From: Arachidicoccus sp050436765 | Lineage (GTDB): Bacteria; Bacteroidota; Bacteroidia; Chitinophagales; Chitinophagaceae | Reading direction: 5' to 3' | NCBI RefSeq assembly: GCF_050436765.1 | Contig: NZ_JBNQGD010000123.1 | Span: 1-14,594, forward strand | DNA length: 14,594 nucleotides | Part shown: positions 8,572 to 14,594 of the stretch, in pieces | Position numbering within the stretch: the stretch's first letter is position 1 | Layout of the letters: each line of letters starts with the position of its first letter | Notes under the pieces: model-generated | Databases searched by the model: none | What the model was told of the DNA's origin: nothing | What the model saw: only the letters and a program-made list of their open reading frames with translations | Position numbers and translations under genes: made by a program

Positions 8572-8589
8572 GCTTTGAGTATGCAAAGC
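8572..8589 (-). other. Hairpin between susC and susD
   Basis: A perfect 6-bp stem (GCTTTG at 8572-8577, CAAAGC at 8584-8589) with a 6-base loop lies in the 103-bp susC-susD gap, next to the module ATAATCATCGC that also occurs in the leader of the DUF5123 gene. There is no U-run, so it is not an obvious terminator; it may affect relative susC and susD mRNA levels. Confidence 0.35.
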
Positions 8590-8620
8590 TCTTACAGCTC
8601 ATTTCACCTGCATATATTTT

Positions 8621-11600
8621 TTAGAAGGTAACATTTAGACCAAACAATATTTTCCTCGCTTTCGGATAGGCAGAATAATCCACACCTTGTGTAAGCGGAC
8701 TGTTCCTTGTGCTTACTTCGGGGTCTTGGCCTGAATAGCGTGTCAATACAAAAATGTTATAGCCAGCCACATAGCATCGTAGATTTTGCACGAAGAATCT
8801 TTTGGAAATATTAGACGGTAAGGTATAGCCTAATGTAACATTGCTCAAGCGCAGGAACGAACCGTCTTCTATAGCCCAATCCGTTGGTATGGTTGCATTA
8901 GCCATCATCGGACTCCAGATTTTTGCATTTTTATTTAATTCTTCGAACAATGCAGGATTGGCATAAGTCCCGAACATGATATTGTTGCCCGTCGCAGGAT
9001 CAATGATAGTGAACCTGTTCTTTAAACTCATAATAGTACTTATATTCTGGTATCTTTTGGAACCCGAATAAGATGTATTATCAATTTTATCAGCATTGTA
9101 AATGTCATTGCCCACAGTGTAGTTGAACATCGTTGTTAAATCGAAGCCTTTGTAAGTAGCGTTAAAAGAAAAACCGCCTGTATATTTAGGCTGTGCATGC
9201 CCGATCACTTTTCTGTCTTCATCTGGAGAAATATAAGTATCGTTGGCATCCGTCTGTTTAAGCTTTTTCAACTTCATGTGCCCAGGCCCGAAATAATTGC
9301 CGGAATAAGTAAGTACTTTGGTGACATCAGGCACTCCCGGCTTAATTACCCATTTTTGTTGATTGGGGTCAAAATTAAAATCGTCAAAACTGTAAAAGCC
9401 ATCGCTTACATATCCGTACATCAATCCAACCGGCTGTCCTACGATTGCCCTGTAATCGTCCGCGCCAACATTAACTCCCCAGTTAGAGTTTACTATCATG
9501 GTGTCTGCACCGTTCAGCGACAATACTTTGTTTTGGTTAAATGCTATATTAAATGCAGCAGATAAACTAAAGTCTTTTTTCTGGATTATTTCAGCATTAG
9601 CCGAGAACTCCAACCCTTTGTTTCGCGTGCTTCCTATATTCTGGTATTGTGTTGTATAACCTGAATTGGAAGGTAAAGCGACACCGAGTATCAGATTTCT
9701 CGTAGTATTATCATACAAATCCAATGAGAAGGTGATCCTGTTTTTAAACAATCCTCCGTCGAACCCTAAATTGGCGGAAGTGGTGCTTTCCCAGGTAAGA
9801 TTTTCATTCTTGAGCGTACTCGATGTCCGGATGGCGCTTTGAGGCATATTATTAAAATAAATAAGCTGGTTGGTTCCAGTAACAGAATTATATTGTTGCC
9901 TCCAATAAGAACCAACCCTTGCGTTGCCCACAAGTCCGTAGCTTAAACGCACTTTTGCATCGGACAACCAATTTTTGGTACTTTGCATAAAGGACTCATC
10001 CGACAATCTCCAGGCTGCTGCTGCAGCAGGAAAAAATCCCCACTGAATACCGGGAGCAAATACATTTTTTCCATCTGCTCTGCCCGTTAGTGTCAGTATA
10101 TAGCGCTGATTATAAGTATAATTCATACGAGTGAAGAAGGAAGATGTTCTCGAAGGTTCTCCTATCGTGGTATAAGTAGGATCAGGCGTTCCATAATTCC
10201 ACATCGCCAATACATTATCTGCCGTAAAATCTATAGGGAAAAACTTGGAACTTATCGCTGTCTGATTCATTTGCGAGCTGCTCATTTCCTGCCCCACCAT
10301 TGCCGTAACCTGATGTTTGTCTCCGTCGAAATTGAAATTGTAATTCAATACATTACTTACCTGCCACATAGTACCTTTCTGGTCGTTTCTTGTCGCTACC
10401 GGTTGACCACCGTTGGCGCTGGATTGCCCTGTTTTATTCAAATAAATATCATCCGTATAATTTTTGTTATAAGCATAGGAACCTTTGGTAGAGAATGTCA
10501 AGCTATTAGTAATCTTCCATGTAAGCCCCGCATTAAAAGTCGCATTGAATTGATTTTGCTTTTTATATTCATTGACTATATTATAAATAGGATCATTTAA
10601 GGAACTTAATTGTTCCGGCGAAGAAAAATCGGCGTTATCGCCCAAAGCGCCGGCACCTAATGCGGTAAGGCTTTTTACAGGGCCATATTTAATAGCATCT
10701 CTCAATTTATTCCCGCTTGATACACTCGGACCGGTAATCGTTGTATTGTACATTCTCGAATTGAAATCGAGGCTTAGTTTATTGCTGATCTTTTTATTGA
10801 TCTTTGCGCTGAAATAATCGCGTTGATACTGTGAATTAAGCATGACGAAGGTCTCCTGATCATGGGTGTATCCAAGATTATAGGTTAAGGATTTATCCCC
10901 TCCGCTTAGCCCAAGATTGTAGCTTTGTTGAATACCGGTATTGCCAAATAAGCTATCCTGCCAATTGATTCCGGGTTTTGATTTGTAGATATCTACATCA
11001 TCCCAATTGCCGTACGCCCCAAAGAAACTTGCATTAGGAGCAGGATCAAGTTCTTTCTGATAATATACAAATTCATATGGATCCAAAACATTGGTCAATC
11101 TATAAACATTACTCAATCCGACATACGTGTTAAAGTTAATTTGGGGCTTCCCCGCACTCCCCGATTTAGTAGTTATTAAAATAACACCGTTTGCCCCTTG
11201 AGCCCCATAAATGGCTGTTGACGCTGCATCTTTCAAAACATCTATACTAAGGATATCCTGCGGCGCAATATTATTGATATTAGGTACTTGAAAACCATCT
11301 ACGATGTACAAAGGCGAATTATCTTGTGTGATAGAACCACCGCCGCGCACGCGTACGTTAATATCCGCATCGGGGGAGCCTTCTGTAATTGTAACATTAA
11401 CACCGGGTAAACGTCCCTGAATAGCAGTTAATACAGAAGTTGCCGGAAGATCTTTGAGCTTATCTTCATTAATGGAAGATACCGCGCCTGTAAGATCTTT
11501 TCGTTTTACGGTTCCGTAACCAATCACTACTACATCATTAAGACCATTCACTTCCTCTTTCATTTTTACATTAAGGGAGTCTTGTCCTTGAGCCAAAACG

Positions 11601-11854
11601 CGTTGTTCAAAAACATATCCGGTCATCGTAAAAGAAATTGTCTGTGGTCTTTTGCCATTAACGTAATCCAAAGTAAATTTTCCAAGCACATTGGTAAAAG
11701 TGCCTTTAATTGTTGCACCTTTTGCATCTTTAGCAATAATTGAGACGCCCTGTAAAGGATCGCCCTTATCGCTGGTAACCAACCCAGTGACTTTTTGTGA
11801 AAAAGCTGCCACCGAGATTCCAAGAAATGTCAAAAAAAGAAACATTTTTTTCAT
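8621..11854 (-). CDS. susC: SusC/RagA-family TonB-dependent outer-membrane transporter
   Basis: 1077 residues, a normal length. The signal peptide MKKMFLFLTFLGISVAAFSQ is cleaved after about residue 19. Residues 21-100 form the carboxypeptidase-D-regulatory-like domain (VTGLVTSDKGDPLQGVSIIAKD) found at the front of SusC proteins. A TonB-box-like segment LNDVVVIGYGTVKRKDLTGAV spans 105-125. The plug domain follows, with LPGVNV near 149, the SusC signature PLYIVDG at 181-187, and DVLKDAASTAIYGAQGANGVILITTK at 205-230. The rest is the 22-stranded barrel, ending in the terminal Phe (FGLNVTF) used for barrel assembly. It imports oligosaccharides using TonB energy and pairs with the SusD protein encoded next. 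It is the first gene after the control region and ends in TAA. The symbol denotes the family only. Confidence 0.97.
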   Translation of the reverse strand: MKKMFLFLTFLGISVAAFSQKVTGLVTSDKGDPLQGVSIIAKDAKGATIKGTFTNVLGKFTLDYVNGKRPQTISFTMTGYVFEQRVLAQGQDSLNVKMKEEVNGLNDVVVIGYGTVKRKDLTGAVSSINEDKLKDLPATSVLTAIQGRLPGVNVTITEGSPDADINVRVRGGGSITQDNSPLYIVDGFQVPNINNIAPQDILSIDVLKDAASTAIYGAQGANGVILITTKSGSAGKPQINFNTYVGLSNVYRLTNVLDPYEFVYYQKELDPAPNASFFGAYGNWDDVDIYKSKPGINWQDSLFGNTGIQQSYNLGLSGGDKSLTYNLGYTHDQETFVMLNSQYQRDYFSAKINKKISNKLSLDFNSRMYNTTITGPSVSSGNKLRDAIKYGPVKSLTALGAGALGDNADFSSPEQLSSLNDPIYNIVNEYKKQNQFNATFNAGLTWKITNSLTFSTKGSYAYNKNYTDDIYLNKTGQSSANGGQPVATRNDQKGTMWQVSNVLNYNFNFDGDKHQVTAMVGQEMSSSQMNQTAISSKFFPIDFTADNVLAMWNYGTPDPTYTTIGEPSRTSSFFTRMNYTYNQRYILTLTGRADGKNVFAPGIQWGFFPAAAAAWRLSDESFMQSTKNWLSDAKVRLSYGLVGNARVGSYWRQQYNSVTGTNQLIYFNNMPQSAIRTSSTLKNENLTWESTTSANLGFDGGLFKNRITFSLDLYDNTTRNLILGVALPSNSGYTTQYQNIGSTRNKGLEFSANAEIIQKKDFSLSAAFNIAFNQNKVLSLNGADTMIVNSNWGVNVGADDYRAIVGQPVGLMYGYVSDGFYSFDDFNFDPNQQKWVIKPGVPDVTKVLTYSGNYFGPGHMKLKKLKQTDANDTYISPDEDRKVIGHAQPKYTGGFSFNATYKGFDLTTMFNYTVGNDIYNADKIDNTSYSGSKRYQNISTIMSLKNRFTIIDPATGNNIMFGTYANPALFEELNKNAKIWSPMMANATIPTDWAIEDGSFLRLSNVTLGYTLPSNISKRFFVQNLRCYVAGYNIFVLTRYSGQDPEVSTRNSPLTQGVDYSAYPKARKILFGLNVTF

Positions 11855-11971
11855 ACATGCAGATTTAAATTTTAGAAGAAATACAGGATAAAATAACTGC
11901 CATTTGTTTTTTCAATCCTTCATTTAACTGTGAGGCGAGTCGAAGCAAATATCGTCATGTTCTGTACCAGA

Positions 11972-12006
11972 CAAATCTAGCCAGAGTGGATCCATAACAG
12001 GTTCAA
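11972..12006 (-). promoter_or_regulatory. Candidate Bacteroidota promoter for the susC operon
   Basis: On the minus strand TAGATTTG (11979-11972) fits the Bacteroidota -7 consensus TAnnTTTG. A TTG at 12006-12004 could be the -33 element, but the 24-base gap is a few bases longer than usual. Transcription would start near 11965, giving a leader of about 110 bases before the susC ATG at 11854. The -33 element falls inside the susC-proximal copy of the direct repeat, as expected for an activator-dependent promoter. Confidence 0.45.
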
Positions 12007-12035
12007 TTCTTCGGAAAAATGGTTCGAATTTTCGG
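12000..12035 (-). promoter_or_regulatory. Tandem 15-bp direct repeats, likely regulator operator
   Basis: GGTTCAATTCTTCGG (12000-12014) and GGTTCGAATTTTCGG (12021-12035), read on the plus strand, match at 12 of 15 positions without gaps. Their start-to-start distance is 21 bp, two helical turns, so both copies face the same side of the DNA. They lie immediately upstream of the candidate -7 box and overlap the -33 region. AraC-type domains of HTCS regulators bind as dimers to such sites, so this is the best candidate operator for the regulator encoded at 12486-14594. The pairing is inference. Confidence 0.6.
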
Positions 12036-12050
12036 AGTATGAAAAAAATA

Positions 12051-12067
12051 TATTTGATAATCAAATA
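12051..12067. promoter_or_regulatory. 17-bp perfect palindrome upstream of the operator
   Basis: TATTTGAT-A-ATCAAATA is a perfect inverted repeat with one central base, 15 bp upstream of the direct repeats in an A/T-rich tract. It could be a site for a second, dimeric regulator or a DNA-bending element. The A/T-rich background raises the chance of coincidence. The overlapping TATATTTG at 12049-12056 on the plus strand fits the -7 consensus, but no gene lies downstream in that direction. Confidence 0.4.
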
Positions 12068-12286
12068 AAAATAAATTAAAATAAAATTAAATATATTTAT
12101 TGGATGAAAAAATTCTACTTATAGACAAAAGCAGTCATCAGAGGAGTTGCAACATTTGTATCGCAGATCCCCACAGTAAGTGCGTAAGGATATTTCACCC
12201 CCTATCACAAACATTTTATGTGCTTAGAAGGTCTGCCCGGTTAAGATGTTGCTAGCCTAGCTATCCCGCCTGCAGGAAAAACGCAT

Positions 12287-12318
12287 AAATAAATGAATGA
12301 ATGATTGATTGTTTGATT
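12287..12318. repeat. Degenerate tetranucleotide tract
   Basis: Read in fours the tract is AAAT AAAT GAAT GAAT GATT GATT GTTT GATT, a decayed (G/A)(A)(A/T)T microsatellite. It continues into AATTCATT, which can pair with AATGAAT inside the tract. It lies about 170 bp after the HTCS stop codon. Confidence 0.4.
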
Positions 12319-12485
12319 AATTCATTGGTTACAAAAAGCAGGATGGATGTCACGTGAAAATGATTTAAACTGAAGCCTCGATCTTGTAGCAATTTTTATA
12401 ACAGAGCGTAAAACCCAGAGGTCTTTAGCCAGTGGGATGTAGGCGACAAACGCTAACCCTGATTAAGGATATTCGCACGAACAGT

Positions 12486-14594
12486 TCACAACTGAGACAG
12501 TTTGGATTTTGAAATGCTGGAAGGAGAAATGTTATATTTTTCCCTGAAACAGGTGCTGAAATATTTAGGATTAGTAAAACCGGTCATATATGCTACTTCA
12601 GAAATATTATAGCCTCCACTTTCCAAATACTCCTTGGCACGTTGCAGCCTTGTATCCCTTACAAATTCGACAGGTGTAAGTCCCGTAAGACTTTTAAATT
12701 TTTTATAAAAGGTGTTATGCGTCATATTTAAATGCGCTGCGGTCACCTCAATATTAAAAGCCGGCTCATTCATATTGTCACTAACTATTTTCACTACTCG
12801 TTTGAGAAACTCTTCGTCCCGGGATGTAATTAAGACCTTCTCTGGTTTTAAGTCAGGGGTTTTACCACTTATCATTTTCTGAAATAGTGTAGCCCTTTGA
12901 CGAATAAGATTTTTTACAGAGGCCATCAGAAAATCGTTACTAAATGGCTTGGTAATATAATAGTCGGCTCCATAATTTAGCCCCTCTACCTGGCTTTCTA
13001 CAGAAGACTTTGCACTCAGTAGTACAACGGGTATATGACTGGTCTGTAAATCATTCTTTAGTTTATCAAGCATGGTAATACCATCCATTTTAGGCATCAT
13101 TATATCGCTAACGATAATATCAGGTTGGATCGTAACAGCCTTTTGCAAACCTTCTTCTCCATCGAAGGCCACTTCCACCCTATAAAACTCACTCAGTTGT
13201 CTTTTGATAAAAGAATTCAGATCAACGTTATCTTCGACCAACAGTACCAGTGATGTTTCAAGGTTTATTTGCTGTGGCAAATCAGTGTCTGTTCCATACT
13301 CTTCAACCAAGGATATCTCGGGTAAAGTTGGAGGCTTTGTCAAAACATCGTGCCCGTTTTGCTTATTAATATTGCGATCAATAATAAAACAAACAGATAA
13401 TCCGCCAGTTTTTCGATTAACAGCGGCAATACTTCCTTTGTGAAGCTCTGCAAGCTCCCGGCATAAAGCCAGCCCGATGCCTGTACCTTTTGTTGAATCA
13501 TTTAATTGACCGCCTCCATTAAAAAGATCAAAGATTTTTGACAAGTCTTCCGGTCTCACACCAGGGCCCCGATCAGCAACGCACACACGAAATGCTTTAC
13601 CATCCTGAAGCGGCTCTATCACAACCTCTATAGACTTACCTTCAGGCGTAAATTTAAATGCATTACTTAAAAGGTTATAGACGATCGTATCTATTTTTTC
13701 AGCATCTACATACGCGAACAAGTTCTCTGAGCTATACTCAGTGTGCAGGCTAATACCCTTGTTTTGAGCCATTGCTAAAAAATGTTGGCAACAGTTATTA
13801 ACCAAGCCAGTTATATCCGTATAGGAAATGTTCAATTTTGCACTTCCTGCCTGAATTTTTCGCAGGTCCAGTAGTTGGTTTACAAAATGTGCCATCCTGC
13901 CAGCGCTCTTTTTAATCACTTCTATATAATCTTTACCTTCAGCAGATAGATGCTCTTTTTTGCAAAGTTGTTCCAGTGGACCAAGTATCAAGGTGAGTGG
14001 CGTTCGCAGCTCGTGGGAGACATTTGTGAAGAAATTCAGTTTTAAAGCGGCAAGTTTTTTTTCAAGCTTGATATTATGCTTGAGTCTGAGTGTCGTCAAT
14101 AACGACCTGCTGATGAATGTTATTAAAGTGATTATTGCAATCACATATAATGTATAAGCCCACCACGTTTTCCAGGGTGCAGGACGCACGATTATAGATA
14201 AGGTTCTAAATACGGTATTCGTATATAAATCGGCACGCAACGTTTTTATTTCAAGCAGATATTTTCCGGCGGGAAGATTTGTATAAGTAATTTGTGTGTT
14301 CTGGCTGGCGTCGTACCAGATCGAATCAAAACCTTTCAATCGATAAGCGAGAAGTTCTTTACCTGTGAAACGATAATCCAGTAATGCACAATCCAACCTT
14401 AAAATATTCTGGTTGTATTTGAGAATAAGCTTGGGCAGGTAGTTAACATCTTTTCCAATATAGTTATCCTTTATTTCTGGTCCTGCGTTTTTATTATTTA
14501 TCTGCAGGTTAGTAAATACCAGCGACCCAAAAATACGATCATTATTAAAGTTTTGCGGATTGAAATGCAGATACCCCTTGGTCATTCCAATATA
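12486..14594 (-). CDS. Hybrid two-component system (HTCS) regulator, C-terminal part
   Basis: The frame is open through the window edge (702 codons plus TGA); the Met at 14585 is probably internal because beta-propeller-end sequence (GYLHFNP) surrounds it. Numbering from that Met: residues 45-135 are a Y_Y_Y-type sensor domain (YRLKGFDSIWYDAS, YTNLPAGKYLLEIKTL) and 141-163 a membrane segment. The histidine kinase follows: H-box FTNVSHELRTPLTLI with His191, N-box NLLSNAFKF at 304-312, DRGPG at 338-342, GTGIGLAL at 367-374. The receiver domain (about 446-565) has Asp452, phosphoacceptor Asp494 in SDIMMPKMDG and Lys546 in TKPFS. The AraC-type DNA-binding domain spans about 605-695 (NMTHNTFYKKFKSLTGLTPVEFVR, EVAYMTGFTNPKYFSTCFR). 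All phosphorelay residues are intact. Such proteins sense a periplasmic oligosaccharide and activate the adjacent PUL; the target is probably the susC promoter. Confidence 0.95.
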   Translation of the reverse strand, partial: YIGMTKGYLHFNPQNFNNDRIFGSLVFTNLQINNKNAGPEIKDNYIGKDVNYLPKLILKYNQNILRLDCALLDYRFTGKELLAYRLKGFDSIWYDASQNTQITYTNLPAGKYLLEIKTLRADLYTNTVFRTLSIIVRPAPWKTWWAYTLYVIAIITLITFISRSLLTTLRLKHNIKLEKKLAALKLNFFTNVSHELRTPLTLILGPLEQLCKKEHLSAEGKDYIEVIKKSAGRMAHFVNQLLDLRKIQAGSAKLNISYTDITGLVNNCCQHFLAMAQNKGISLHTEYSSENLFAYVDAEKIDTIVYNLLSNAFKFTPEGKSIEVVIEPLQDGKAFRVCVADRGPGVRPEDLSKIFDLFNGGGQLNDSTKGTGIGLALCRELAELHKGSIAAVNRKTGGLSVCFIIDRNINKQNGHDVLTKPPTLPEISLVEEYGTDTDLPQQINLETSLVLLVEDNVDLNSFIKRQLSEFYRVEVAFDGEEGLQKAVTIQPDIIVSDIMMPKMDGITMLDKLKNDLQTSHIPVVLLSAKSSVESQVEGLNYGADYYITKPFSNDFLMASVKNLIRQRATLFQKMISGKTPDLKPEKVLITSRDEEFLKRVVKIVSDNMNEPAFNIEVTAAHLNMTHNTFYKKFKSLTGLTPVEFVRDTRLQRAKEYLESGGYNISEVAYMTGFTNPKYFSTCFREKYNISPSSISKSKLSQL

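Larger units (their letters stand above)
11855..12485. other. Gene-free control region between the HTCS gene and susC
   Basis: This 631-bp gap has no coding frame with family signal on either strand. The susC-proximal half holds the promoter-like box, direct repeats and palindrome listed separately, and a very A/T-rich tract at 12041-12110. The HTCS-proximal half holds a degenerate tetranucleotide tract (12287-12318), the short palindrome GCTAGCCTAGC at 12251-12261, and a weak hairpin (CCCA/TGGG, 12414-12417 with 12433-12436) followed in the minus direction by four T, a poor candidate terminator for the HTCS gene. Confidence 0.6.

Noticed and set aside
12251..12261. Palindrome GCTAGCCTAGC as an operator
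   Set aside because: It is short, about 400 bp from the susC start and not repeated near any promoter.
12410..12436. Intrinsic terminator for the HTCS gene
   Set aside because: The stem is only four pairs, a 2x2 internal loop and two more pairs, followed by just four U; too weak to call.

Overview
The window looks like a polysaccharide utilisation locus (PUL) from a Bacteroidota genome. The evidence is a tandem SusC/SusD pair, a hybrid two-component sensor with a C-terminal AraC-type domain, Bacteroidota-type signal and lipoprotein peptides, and A/T-rich ribosome-binding regions. The style of the proteins suggests an environmental lineage such as Chitinophagaceae, but the genus cannot be set from this sequence. 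Every convincing gene lies on the minus strand, so the locus reads from right to left.

Layout in transcription order: (1) 14594-12486, a hybrid two-component system (HTCS) regulator whose sensor N-terminus lies beyond the window; (2) 12485-11855, a 631-bp gene-free control region holding a promoter-like -7 box, a pair of 15-bp direct repeats with a 21-bp period, and a 17-bp perfect palindrome; (3) 11854-8621, SusC-like TonB-dependent transporter; (4) 8517-6487, SusD-like glycan-binding lipoprotein; (5) 6315-4705, a surface lipoprotein with fibronectin-III-like domains and a DUF4957/DUF5123-like beta-helix; (6) 4535-3150, a GH28-family lipoprotein; (7) 2999-696, a DUF5703/GH95-like glycoside hydrolase interrupted by one in-frame amber codon; (8) 388-1, the N-terminus of a second GH28 protein that leaves the window.

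Two GH28 proteins and a DUF5123-type beta-helix lipoprotein point to a pectic (galacturonan or rhamnogalacturonan) substrate; this is inference from families. In the usual model the surface lipoproteins bind and cut the polymer, SusD/SusC import oligosaccharides, periplasmic enzymes (the DUF5703 protein and the leftmost GH28, both with type I signal peptides) finish them, and the HTCS senses an oligosaccharide and activates the susC promoter.

Most of what goes beyond routine PUL annotation is in the non-coding DNA and in one broken gene: the amber codon in the DUF5703 gene (while two neighbours use TAG as a normal terminator), the operator-like direct repeats upstream of susC, an 18-pair stem-loop right after the DUF5123 gene whose non-Watson-Crick pairs are G-U only in the minus-strand transcript, and shared leader modules upstream of the susD and DUF5123 genes. 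I see no RNA gene, insertion sequence, CRISPR array or clearly new multi-gene system.
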